DNA from: Ichthyophthirius multifiliis
Taxonomy: Eukaryota > Ciliophora > Oligohymenophorea > Hymenostomatida
Length of the DNA: 59,171 nt
Direction: 5' to 3'
NCBI RefSeq assembly: GCF_000220395.1
Contig: NW_004086048.1
Span: 1 to 59,171 of the forward strand
Numbering within the stretch: position 1 is the first letter of the stretch; every line of letters starts with the position of its first letter. This document shows, in pieces, positions 38,532 to 49,871 of the stretch. The position numbers and the translations under genes were made by a program. The notes beneath the pieces were generated by a model that saw only the letters and a list, made by a program, of their open reading frames with translations, made no database searches and was not told the DNA's origin.

Positions 38532-40141
38532 ATGTAATATGATATTGTAGGTGCTGTAAAAATTATTGACGGTCTCTATTTAGGTGATGAATATGCCGCT
38601 TAAGATTTAGAATTTATAATTACAAATAAAGTTACATAAATTATAAATTGTTCTTCTAAGCAAGTTCCTAATCATTGGCAAAATTACGACGTTACTTACC
38701 TATCATATGATTTTTAAGATACAGATACATAAGTATTTTTATATTTATTTTAATTTAAACAATATAAAAAAATAATATTATATAATTAAGATAAAAAAAC
38801 ATATAAATAATAAAAGGTTATTTTTGATGATAAAGATTAAATATTAAATATAACATTTAATTTAATAGTAAAAACATTAGAACATGCTGAAAGTATACTT
38901 GTTCACTCTGTAAAAGGATAAAATCGTTCTGTATGTATAATTGCTGCGTATTTAATGAAAAAATACTAATGGGCATTATATAAGACTCTCGAATTTTTAC
39001 ATTCTAGAAGATAAGATTTAGAAATAAAGGCTTGCTTTTTCAATTAATTATTAAATTTAGAAAATAGGTTTAAAAAATAAGGAAATGCGCCAAGAAGTTC
39101 TAATTGGAATGAATTGTCTAGTTAAAATGACCATGAGGAAATTTTATTAAGAAACACTTATTTAAATAGCAAAATAAAACCATTGGAAGATGATGAATGT
39201 GAAAAAATGAGGAAAGATTTTGAAAATGATTTAGATTTAAAAGATTTAAAAATAATTGAAAATAATAATAATTAAATTTAAGAAGATTTTGAAATAGATT
39301 TTTTAAATGATGATATATAAGAAGAAAAATAAATATATTAATAAAATTAATAAGTTTAAGCAAAAATAAAATAGGGTATTTAAAAAAAAATATATTGGGT
39401 AGATTTAGATGGAAATAAGGAATTATGTATTTTAGAAATTCCTATCTTTGACTAATGTAATTTTAATAATAATAGGATTTCTATTGATTCTTATAAATCT
39501 ATTATTAAAGTTATATTTTTATTTAAAAAAAATATAATTTTAAAATATAAAGGGGTCAAATAAAAATTTTTATGTCACATCTTAATCATTAAATTATATA
39601 AATTTAGAAAAAAATATTTCAAATTAATAATAATAAATTACATAAAGTGAAAAAAATATTAATTTTTCAATAAAAAGAAATAGTTTCAGAACAAAAAAAG
39701 AGAAGATGCTGTAAATGATAAAAAAATTATAATGAATAAAATTGAATAGTAATAATCTTAATAATAATATTAATAATAAAATTAATTATAAAATTAATAA
39801 TAGTAATAGTAATAGTAATAGTAATAGTAATAGTAATAGTAATAGTAATAGTAATAGTAATAGTAATAGTAATAGTAATAGTAATAGTAATAGTAATAGT
39901 AATAGTAATAGTAATAGTAATAGTAATAGTAATAGTAATAGTAATAGTAATAGTAATAGTAATAGTAATAGTAATAGTAATAGTAATAGTAATAGTAATA
40001 GTAATAGTAATAGTAATAGTAATAGTAATAGTAATAGTAATAGTAATAGTAATAGTAATAGTAATAGTAATAGTAATAGTAATAGTAATAGTAATAGTAA
40101 TAGTAATAGTAATAGTAATAGTAATAGTAATAGTAATAGTA

Positions 40142-40199
<58 letters not shown>

Positions 40200-41420
40200 T
40201 AAATACAATAGCAATAGCAATAGCAATAACAATAACAATAATAATAACAATAACAATAATAATAAAAATAACAATAATTGTAAAAATAATAATTATAATA
40301 ATTAAATCCATATTAAAAAAGTTAATCTTTATTAAATATTAAAGAAGATAATTAAATTTAAAGTATTTAAATTCATATATATTTTATTTACTTACTAATT
40401 AATTTCTATTATTTAAAATATAAAGATTCTTTGAATTAAATTGTAAATAAACAATTTAAAGAAGAATATGCTAAATACGAAGAAAATAATTTGAAATAAA
40501 ATGATTATTAATTTAAAAGTCTAAATGAATAAAGAAAAAAAGTATATTTATTTTATTATTAAATAATAAATTTACATAAAAAGTAACAAGAAAAGATTTA
40601 TAATCATTAATATAAGATGAAAAAAATGCTTAAAGAAATATAAGTGGATTAAAACCATCTATAATGAGTGAAAACTCTTAATAATTATTTGTCTAAAGTA
40701 GCAAAAATATATAATCATATAATAATTAATTACCTTATTAATAAAACTTTTAAATAAAGAATAATGTTAAATAAAAAGCATTTTCTGACAATTTTATAAT
40801 ATCATAACAAAATTTTTTACAAAATAAGTAATAAAAATGATTTTTTAAATATATGAAAATATTTATATATGTATATTTATATATATACATATATTATATA
40901 TATTTATATATATTTACTTATATTTACCTATATATATATATTATTATTAGAACTAATAATTAATAATAATTTGATTTATAAATATAAAAACTTTAAACAA
41001 GAAATCAAAATAATTTAAAGCTTTCTAGAATTACTAAAGCTTATTTAAGACCTTCAACTGCTCCTTTAAAGTAACCTTTATATTAACGTCTATTTTTAGG
41101 TAGAAGTAATTTTTTATTATTATTTTTAAATTAAAAAAAAGAAATTATATTAATTATATAAAGATGGAAAAGAAAAAATAAATTTTTTGATTTAATAATC
41201 ATAGAAAATATAATTATAATAGAATTTATAATAATAATTATATCCATAATAATAATAATTATAATAAGATGAAAATTAATAAAAAGTTTTAAATATAGAT
41301 GATTATAATTAAAATAAAGCAAAATAAATAAGAAGTAGTTCAGCAGGAAATAACATAAATTAAAATAAAGCTTAAAATTCGTTTTATTTAAAATAAAAGT
41401 AATAAAGATGGAAATTTTGA
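38532..41420 (+). CDS. Dual-specificity-phosphatase-like pseudophosphatase with polyQ tail
   Basis: ATG 38532. Residues 1-160 form a DSP domain: IIDGLYLGDEYAAQDLEF, QIINCSSKQVPNHW, VTYLSYDFQDTDTQ, then LVHSVKGQNRSVCIIAAYLM. The signature loop HCxxGxxRS reads HSVKGQNRS, so the catalytic Cys is Ser (TCT 38907-38909). Such proteins bind phosphoprotein without turning over, as in STYX. The recall that HS-type relatives exist in other protists is from memory. One intron is at 38733-38816. Downstream are acidic and coiled segments, a second conserved-looking patch (YWVDLDGNKELCILEIPIFD), then a Gln tract of more than 100 residues and a Ser/Gln-rich C-terminal region (LSRITKAYLRPSTAPLKQPL) ending at TGA 41418. 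One-base slips near 39570, 39720 and 41135 are needed. If they are real, the first protein ends at TGA 39648 and a second gene starts at 39732. Confidence 0.7.
39799..40146 (+). repeat. (AATAGT)n hexanucleotide tract, about 58 copies
   Basis: A nearly perfect hexamer array of about 350 bp, continuing into (AAT)n and then CAA/CAG-type triplets to about 40300. In the frame that joins the flanking coding sequence it reads TAA-TAG-TAA-TAG, which in this code is pure glutamine. The other frames give Asn-Ser or Ile-Val dipeptides. Confidence 0.9.
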
Positions 41421-41631
41421 TAAAAAAAAAATTATAAAAAAAATATTTTAAAAAAATATTAAAAACAAAAAAACAAAAAATATATATATATAATACTGGA
41501 AAATAAGAATTATAATATTTTTTTATTTTTATATAAATTAATTTTTTTTTTTTTTGTGTAATAAAAATAGAAAATTTATAATAAATATATATATATAAAT
41601 AATAAATCTATAATATAATTAAATAAAATAC
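41421..41631. other. Convergent 3' spacer
   Basis: A 211-bp A/T-rich gap lies between the stops of two convergent genes. It has T and A runs and a (TA)n but no recognisable terminator. Confidence 0.5.
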
Positions 41632-42829
41632 TCATTATTATTTATCTACTCCCGAATCTTTTTTAAACTCCACTTTATTATCTGCATATGACATAATATT
41701 ATAATTTCTATTATGAGTATCTTTTTATCTCAAATACTAAGCCCTTTTAATCGAATACTCCTTTGCTTCAGCTCCAAAAAGTCTATTTTTAGTATCTTAC
41801 CACTTATTGATGAAATTTTCTTTAATACCAGATTTATTATTCCATATAGGGTTAATTTTTTCCCTTTAAAAATAATTAAAATTAACTTAATTGTTATTTT
41901 CATTCTAAACTATATCATATTACTTTTAATATTTTAACTAAGATCTATTATTGATACAATTAGCTGATTTTACTACATATTTTTTTGAAAAGCCATTAAA
42001 AAACTCAATATTAGGATTGGAAGATTTCAAAAGCTGTAAATTTTCCTCATGTAATTATTTTTTTTTTCTTTTTTTTTTAATTTTCTAATTCCTATTTAGC
42101 TTCCTAATCATATAATTAAGACTCGAAATTTAACGGATTGTCAACTTGAATAATTCCAGAAGGGAAACCTTATTTATGTACTCTATATTTTTTATTTATT
42201 TATTTAAAATTATTCTTCCAGTTTTGGAAATTATTTTATTCTTCCTTTAAATTTTTCAATTCTTAAAGTCTCTAAGGTGGATTTTATAAATTTTATGAAG
42301 GTTATAAACACATTGACAGTTTTATAGAATTCGCGTCTATATTTTTTTAAAAGGAGAAGTTTTTCTAAAAATAAACTGGGTCAATATCTTGTCTTTAGTA
42401 AACTAAAAAATTCCTCTTACTATATTAATCGGGATAACCTTTTATCGAAAAATTATTCTATTCTAAAAACCTTGAAGATGATGTGAAAAAATAACTTTCC
42501 TTTAAATTTCCCTGAGATCTTTTATTAGAATTAATGAATGTATTTTTATATTTCTACTATTCACTTTATATTGTATTTCTGTCTAAATATTGGGTCTTTG
42601 TAGCCCATATTTTAGAATTTATAAATGTATCTAAATGGGATGAATCCCAGGTTTTTTAGACTGGTACACTTATTTCTTTTTATTTAAAGTTTGTTTCGCA
42701 ATATTATTTGTCGTATTTTGTATGCTTAAATTTACTTGATAAGTCTTTTGTTAGATTTTAGTAGAAATTACTGAAGTCTTTAAATGAATTTACCTATGTT
42801 TGAGGGTCTTAGGATTTTAATTGGAACAT
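41632..42829 (-). CDS. Unidentified intronless polar protein, about 399 residues
   Basis: ATG at 42829 (MFQLKSQDPQTQVNSFKDFS), stop TGA 41632-41634, no intron. It is rich in Asn, Gln, Ser, Phe and Lys, without membrane segments. Conserved-looking blocks include VQKTWDSSHLDTFINSKIWA, YRVHKQGFPSGIIQVDNPLN, NPIWNNKSGIKENFINKW and RLFGAEAKEYSIKRAQYLRQ. The middle has a Lys-rich coil (EAKQELENQ then polyK, then LHEENLQLLK). The span is one base over a multiple of three. The surplus base most likely lies in the two adjacent A10 runs at about 42058-42078, because the frame stops there at once if read literally. The ordered Trp/Pro/Gly blocks suggest a conserved ciliate protein, possibly axonemal, but no family was recognised. 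Confidence 0.6.
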
Positions 42830-43155
42830 TTTTTTTAATCTTTTTATTAATTAATATATATTTATATTTTTTATTATTTATATTAATAAAAGTATTTATA
42901 TTTATAGGTATTTTTTTTTTTTTATTAGAAAAGTTACAAATATTAATTTTTTTTTTTTTATTAAAAATAAAGATAATTTTTAAATTTATATATATAAATA
43001 AAAATAATATAATTTTCTATTTAATTATTAAAAATGTATATTAAAAAAATAAAAAATAAAATAACTAAATATAATATTAAAAAAATAATCTATATATTAT
43101 TATTATTCAAAATATATAAGCATACGTTAAGGTAAAAATAAAAATATTTTCTACT
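42830..43155. other. A+T-rich spacer
   Basis: It holds T/A runs and hydrophobic low-complexity frames only. It presumably contains the promoter of the gene to its left and the 3' region of the gene to its right. Confidence 0.5.
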
Positions 43156-43443
43156 TCATTTTTCTCCTATTAAAGTACTAAACCAATCAGTAAATTTACC
43201 TGTAGCCTCTTCTCCTTTAGCTACAGATTCTTTATTAAAATAACCAGATTCAGAAAATACTTTAGCCCCAATAGCTAAGAACAAAAGGCAAAAATTCACA
43301 TAATTATTTAATCCAGTACTTGGTATTTAATATTCAGCAAGTATAGATGCTTCTTAATCTTTAACAGTATAAATAAGAGAATTATTTTATTGTAAATAGT
43401 TTGATTCTTTAATCAAAAATATATAAATATGTATATATATAGA

Positions 43444-43506
<63 letters not shown>

Positions 43507-46007
43507 GATTTATATATATTTTAGCATTTTTAAGAGAAGTTCCTACAATTAAACCATTTAAAGAATCAATAGTAGAAATAAATACCATTCCTAGAGCAAA
43601 TCCAACAATAGCAAGTTTTCCTAATAAAACTCCAGTTACAATCATAAAAGCAAGACACTATTTAATATAATTAATATTATAATATTTATGTCTATTTATT
43701 AATATATATTAAACAATAAACTTACACATATAACATCTATTACTAATATTGGAAAAGTTACAGTAAATTTACTTCTAATAAAACTACTTAAGCTTTTCAT
43801 ATTACAATCATTGAATCCGTTTTTTTTATAAAAATCAATATCTTATATCTAAAAAAAATTATATAAAATCATATATTAATTTTTTTCTGTAATAATATTT
43901 TATTACAGAAAAAAACCTATTATCAAGTAATATATATATTATACCATATCAATAGAAACATCCCTAACACATTTACAATTAAAAAATTTAATTAAATAAA
44001 TTAATCCAACTCCTAAAATAAATCCCAAAAGTCCTGTTCCTTCATAAATTAAATTTCCTTAACTTGACGATAACTACACAATACAACCTATACAAACCAA
44101 ATTTCCCAAAAATCCTGCACTAATATTAATACTTTAAATAAAAGGTGTAAAATTCTCACTAGCCCATCTGATTAAATAAAGTCTATCCCTAATCTAAGCT
44201 TCCATTTAGTTCATAACTGCTAAAAGATAAGCATCGTTATTAATTGCGGATGTCAATCCCATGGACAAAAGTACAGCTGCAGATTACATATATCCTAAGC
44301 ACACACAGGCTAATCCATAAAAACCTCCCAAAAAAAAAGCCTCATATGCACTTATACCAAGTAAGCCTAAAAGAATCACTAAAGCGAAGTTTCCCTATGA
44401 CTAGGCAGTAACAAAAGCATGTCCTTAAGAATACTATTATACCATAGAACTGATCTTCCTGGTTAATTAGTGACCATGTGAAGTGAAAAGCTCTACTACT
44501 AAAATTATCATAAAAGAGAAAAATTAGCCTTAAATAATACAATAAATGACATCTCCTTTAGAAATTTTAGAGTCGAAAAAAGAAGTTCCTTTTCCATCTC
44601 CAAGTGTAACTTCTTTTGGGAAAATTACAAACGCAATAAAATAAATGAAAATAATAGAAATAACGTTTATTATAATAAATTATAATCTCATTTAAGTGGC
44701 TATATATACACTAGTTAATCGTTTTATTTTTATTAGTTTTACTATCCAAGAAATTCCTGTAGATAATAAAATATTAAAAGAAAGAATAAATAATATCAAA
44801 TATAAAGTCGTTTTATGAAATTCATCTTTTTCCCCACTTAATAAAATTGTACATGATACTATTGTTACTAATAAATTCTAAAAATCTAAGATAAAAGTTA
44901 AGTTATGGGAATATTATTAACCAATAATACTAGCTTTGGAAACACTCTATCTTAATGTTTAACTATAAGGAGAATTATCATCTTTTAACTCTTCTTCTAT
45001 TTATATTTTTAATTTATAAATTTTTATATTATGTATTTTTTTATTTTTATAAAAATTAACCAAAAAATGTATTTCCTAGAAGTATTCCTTTTCCTATATT
45101 ACCACCTATTTCTCTATAGAAAAGTGAAGTTATAGAAACTAATATAAATAAAATTAAGATATATATATATATATTAAATATTTATTAAAAATTATACCAC
45201 CAATAGCAAACGCTAAAGTATTAAAAAAGAAATTAACTTAATTAGTTTTTGAATCTAAAGCTTAGAAATAAACAACTATATTAAAATTTTATTTATAAGA
45301 TATAAAAAGCTTTAAATTTTTAATTTACCTTCATATAAAGGAATAGTAAAAAGTAAAGCTACCATAATAAGTGTAATAGATCCACAAGCAATAATATTTC
45401 CCATAATATAACTTTCAGTAAAAGTATTATGATTGTTTTCCGAAGCATTTATTAAAATCCTTGGCGGAGCAAAATTAGATAATTTTAAGACTACAAAAAC
45501 AATTAATATAGTAGTCAAACATCCAATTAAAAAAGATAAAAACATCCACCAATATTAACCTGTTTAAGAAAACCAAATCTATATTATTATTTATTTATCA
45601 TATAAAAAATAATTTTTTAAAATTACAAATAATAATATCAAAACAAATGCTATTATTAACATATTTATTGTTTAATATACAAATAATGACATAGTTTCAT
45701 TGGATATATTATTTAAGTGTTCTTAAAATAAACGGGCTCTTAAAGATTCGCCATTTGCAATCATTACTATGTGTTCTTCGGCGTCTGTGTTATATTTGTA
45801 CGAACTATTTTGATTTTTTAAATTTAAAAAATCTTTTTCTACATCACCTGAAAATTTCTATTTTTTATAAGTTCGTTAATTATGGTTTTTTTATTTTATT
45901 TTCTTTTTACTTTAACAAAAATCATTGTTATAAAATAAATCACTGATATTGTTACAAAAGTTATTACATAATATAATTTAGTTAAATTCTCAATCATTTT
46001 ATATATT
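43156..46007 (-). CDS. Proton-pyrophosphatase-like membrane protein without catalytic motifs
   Basis: ATG at 46007, TGA 43156-43158, about eight short introns, and many membrane segments. The resemblance to membrane H+-pyrophosphatases is in order and in topology: EEHIVMIANGESLRARLF (family: Ile-Gly-Ala-Phe-Leu block), FLIGCLTTILIVFVVLKLSN (Gly-Ala-Thr-Ser block), SLFYREIGGNIGKG (LFxRVGGGIxTK), GGFYGLACVCLGYMQSAAV (AGLYGIAxxAxGMLST) and NNDAYLLAVMNQMEAQIRDR (DAYGPIxDNAGGxAEM..R.R). The residues that bind Mg-PPi in the family are gone: no DVGADLVGKVE, DDPRN, DNVGDNVGD, DAVGNT or GDTVGDP. It therefore cannot be a normal pump. One T seems missing near 45860 (RNF then GDVEKDF). The family assignment is by eye and moderately sure; it might instead be another multi-span membrane protein. 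Confidence 0.6.
43440..43505. repeat. (TA)n tract inside an intron of the pyrophosphatase-like gene
   Basis: An interrupted TA array within a minus-strand intron. Similar (TA)n arrays mark introns or spacers at 20100-20170, 22012-22038, 48560-48605, 50765-50805, 53450-53490 and 57205-57260. They are a handy sign of non-coding sequence here. Confidence 0.7.
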
Positions 46008-46606
46008 TATTTATTTTTTTCTTACTTTTATTTTTATCTAATTTTTTTTTTATAATATAAATATGCTTATATAAAAATTAACATATGTTTTTTATGTATT
46101 TTTATTTTAATAATTTTAATATTTAAAAAGTTTTTAATATATTATATTATATTTTTATTTCTTTTTATTAATGAAATTTGGAAAATTTATAAAACGAATT
46201 TTTATATATATAAAAACGTATATATAATTTTCAATTAACTATATTAATATTTATATTTTTTTAAAAAAAATGTTTTAATAACTATTTAAAAATAAATAAT
46301 TAATTTAATTTAAAGATTTATTTAAAAAAAAATGTTAAAATAAATATTTATTTTAAAAATAAAAAAAAAATTAATATAATTTTTAATTATATTAAACTAA
46401 TAATAAAATTATGTTCAAAAAATTTAAATTAAATGATCATAATATATATTAAATATTAAAAAATTATGATATAATATATATAAATTGAAAAACTCACAGA
46501 TAAATAAATATATATATAGATATAAATATAAATATAAATATATATATATATATATTTAAATATTTTTAATATAAAATTTTGTTTTTAACTTTATAATATA
46601 AAATTT
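46008..46606. other. A+T-rich spacer
   Basis: About 0.6 kb of A/T runs and a (TA)n near 46510-46560. No gene or RNA can be supported. Confidence 0.6.
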
Positions 46607-48186
46607 TCATAATTTTTATTTAAAAATAGGTACATATTCATTAGTTTACATACTTTTAATTTTTTTTAATTAATAACTTTAAAATTCCCATATTTCCATA
46701 TTTTCAAAACATCCTTTTTAAATTTATTTAGTAATATCTTATATTTATTTATAATGAAATCCAAAAGAAATATCACAAATACACCCATAATTTTAATGTA
46801 AAATATTAAATTATATAATTCCTAATAAATTTCCTTATATATCAAAAAATCCACCTCCACTGCATCCATTTTATACTTTTGCGTTCGTTTAAATAAATAT
46901 ATTCTCTTTTTTTTCGTTTTTTATAATTTTACTAACTATACCTTTACTTACTTAAGCTTTTTTTTCTTAAAAAACCATCCCATATCCAACACTATAAACT
47001 ACATCTCCTTCTTTTATTTCAACCTAAGGGAATTTTATATTTTAAAATAAAAGACCTTTTTACATTAATTTTATCAAACAAATATCATAATCTCCGTTTC
47101 CAAAGGCAATAACTTCTGCTTCTTTTAAATTTTATTCGCCATTATTATTATTTATATAAACTTTTACGATTTTTCCTTTATATAAATCACTAAATCCATG
47201 TTTTACAGTCAAAATATGTCCTTTTTTATCCAAAACAACACCCGAAAATTGACCTTTATCTAAAAACAAATATTTTTAATAGATTTTATTTAAAAAAAAA
47301 ATATACCGTAAATCAATACAACATTTTCTATATTAAAAAGAAATTTATTTATTTCTTATTCTAATTAAAACGGAAGCTTTTCTTATTTTTTTTAAATTTC
47401 AGACAAAAACTCAATTTAATTTCTACATATTCCAAAACAAAAAAACAACTAATTTTTATTTTCAATTCCTATTTAAGGTAAAATCATACCTGTAAAATTT
47501 AAATCTAAATCGAAAAAAATGCCCCCTTCTTTCCCTCCTAAATTAACTATATCTAGCATATAAATTTAATACTTATTATCCAAATTGAATATATTGGCTA
47601 TAGTACCTTTTCCAATCATATTATGGTACATTAGAGGACTTAAAATACCAAAAGGGGAACATATAGTGGTTATTTCTAAACCTTATTAGACATTTTTTTA
47701 ATTGTTTTCATACTAAATAACCTTTTTTATATTTTCTATATTTTTTTCCATTTCAAAAAATACTAAGGAAATTTTCTTTATGATGTTTTTTTTATTAATA
47801 CACCCTTTATAATGTAGAAAAGTGAACATTTCTTTTGTAAAAGCTATATAAATAGGATTTAATTTTATATATTATTCCTATGTATTCTCTAAACATAAAA
47901 AAAATTATGAATTTAAATCATTTTTATTATTTTTTTCATATAAACTTAAAATTTGATCTTCTTATAGTATTTATTATTATTTTTAATTTAATAATTCATA
48001 TATACCATTAGCTGATGTTATTATTATTTATTAATTATTCTTTTTTGTATATAAAAAACACGACTAACTGTAATTAATGACGTTTGAAGGTTTTTATTAT
48101 AAATTAAAAGTAAGATCGGGAAGTATTTTTTCATTTTTAGTTTGTATTAAAATAAAACCACAGTTTTATTTTAATTAATTATACAT
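46607..48186 (-). CDS. TYSND1/DEG15-type peroxisomal processing protease
   Basis: ATG at 48186; one intron at 47260-47306; exactly 511 codons including TGA 46607-46609. TYSND1 (animals) and DEG15 (plants) are trypsin-fold proteases that cut leader peptides from peroxisomal enzymes. The C-terminal protease domain has the triad in order: His in GHILTVKHGFSD, Asp in NGDYDICLIKL and Ser in QNGCSGGGFFDIQGNLLGII, with VEIKEGDVVYSVGYGM between. As in TYSND1, the first half is a second, degenerate copy. CSPFGILSPLMYHNMIGKG matches the GSPFG block, but GGKEGGIFFD stands where the active Ser would be. The last residues are FKQKL, so the protein ends QKL, close to a peroxisomal PTS1 signal (SKL type), although Q at -3 is not canonical. 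The layout, length and tail together make the assignment strong. Confidence 0.85.
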
Positions 48187-48417
48187 ATTTAGTATTTTTT
48201 TTATATTTTTTAAAAAAAATTATAATAATATGTAAAAAAAAATATTTTTTGCAAAAAAATTAAAATATTCTTTATTATTAAAACAAATATAAAAAAAAGA
48301 TTAAATATATTAAAAAAAATATTATAAAATATTACAAAATATAATATAAAAATTTATAATAATAATAATAAAACATTTTTATTTAAAAAAATAAAAATTT
48401 GTCTGATTATATTAAAT
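48187..48417. other. Short spacer upstream of the TYSND1-like gene
   Basis: A 231-bp A/T-rich stretch. It presumably holds the promoter of the protease gene. No motif was seen. Confidence 0.4.
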
Positions 48418-48559
48418 TCATTTTCCTTCTCTTTGTTGAATTGATGCATATTTTTTATAAACACTAAATAAAAAAAAAATCATAAGAAAAAAAAAATTAT
48501 TATTATATAAAATATTATATAAAATATTATGAATAATTATATATTATAAATATAAGAAA

Positions 48560-48607
<48 letters not shown>

Positions 48608-49553
48608 TTTTATATACTTATATATATTTATCATTTAATTTTTTTATTATATATATAAATTTTTAAAACAAAAAAATATTTTTTTACTCAATTAAATTTT
48701 TATAAGAAAATCTTTTTATATCTTAATTTAAAATTATTTCGAATCCTTTTAAAAATGGAAAAGGTATGCCTAAACATCCATAGTATTCTTATTCAAATAT
48801 TATTAGTAAACCATTATTAAATTTTTTGATATTATTTTAATCTTATTCATTTTTATGAAAAATTTTATAACAATCCATATATTTTTCATATGATAATTAA
48901 TTTTAAAATTAGCTTTTTTTTATATATATAATTTAAATTTTTATTTTATTTTACTTTACTTTTATTTTATTTTGTTAATAAAATCTTAATTTGAATTTTT
49001 TTTATCTAAAAACTAAATAAATAATTCACTATTTCCTTTTTTCTATCTAATTTTTTTTTTATGAATTTTTTAATTAATAAACAATATATTAGTATGTAAA
49101 TTATAAATTATAATCATAATGACATATAGATTAATGTATTTTTTACATATTAATTTTCTTAGTATCATTTTTACAATTAAATTTAAATAAATTAATATTT
49201 CTTTCTAATTCCTAATTTTTTTAACATAATTCATTCAGTATAAATTCTCCATTTTATTTTAGTATTCCTTTTTATATTTTTATTTATAATTTTAATTATA
49301 ATAGTTCCCCCTTATAAAATAAAATAATATACCATTTATATCATATAAGGATAAATATTTAGTTTATGTTTTATTTATATTTATAATTATTTATATTATT
49401 TTATTTATCTAAACATTTTCATTTATACCAATTATTACATGGTAAGGTTAATTTTTTATTTATTTTAATTGCTCTTTGATCCAAAAATTTGTATTTTAAT
49501 ATAAAATTCGAATCATTAAGCAAATAAAGTTATCATACTGTAATTTTATCCAT
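48418..49553 (-). CDS. Uncertain intron-rich or decaying gene
   Basis: From ATG 49553 (MDKITV) one minus-strand frame keeps protein-like sequence for about 900 bases: LYLLNDSNFILKYKFLDQRA, INKKLTLPCNNWYK, GEFILNELCQKNQELERN, YEKYMDCYKIFHKNE and YYGCLGIPFPFLKGFEI. A separate short exon near 48420-48465 gives VYKKYASIQQREGK and TGA 48418. TGA codons interrupt the frame four times in the first 540 bases. Some of them fall where an intron could lie, but no set of GT-AG introns removes all of them. Trp would fit two of the positions, yet TGA is clearly a stop in the neighbours. It may be a real gene with introns I could not place, or a pseudogene. No family was recognised. Confidence 0.35.
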
Positions 49554-49871
49554 AACTATAATAAAAATAAAAAAATTAATTTATTTAAATTTAAAAATTA
49601 AAATTAAAGGCTTTTAAAAAATGTAAAATAAGATTATAAAATGAAATAATATAAATTTATTATATGTTTACTTATAATTCTTCTAAATATTTAACGTACA
49701 TTTGAATAAAAAACAACAAAACTCTAAAAAATACATTTAATAAAATCATTAATTTTATTATTAAAAAAAAAAAAAAAAAATATTTTGTATTATATTATAA
49801 TAATTTTTATGAATAAAAAAGTTTATAATAATTAAAAAAAATAATAATAATACACATATTATATAAAAATA
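49554..49871. other. A+T-rich spacer
   Basis: A 318-bp stretch with an A18-type run near 49765-49782. No gene was seen. Confidence 0.5.

Noticed and set aside
39727-40311. Open frames giving Asn-Ser, Ile-Thr or polyLeu over the hexamer array
   Set aside because: These are other readings of the same AATAGT repeat; only the polyGln frame joins the coding sequence on both sides.
43440-43505. (TA)n arrays as possible transposon ends or target sites
   Set aside because: They occur in almost every intron and spacer, without inverted repeats or transposase-like frames nearby.
48418-49553. TGA read as tryptophan in this locus
   Set aside because: TGA ends the clearly recognised neighbours (TYSND1-like, NPHP4, UMP1) at the expected place, so it is a stop in this genome.
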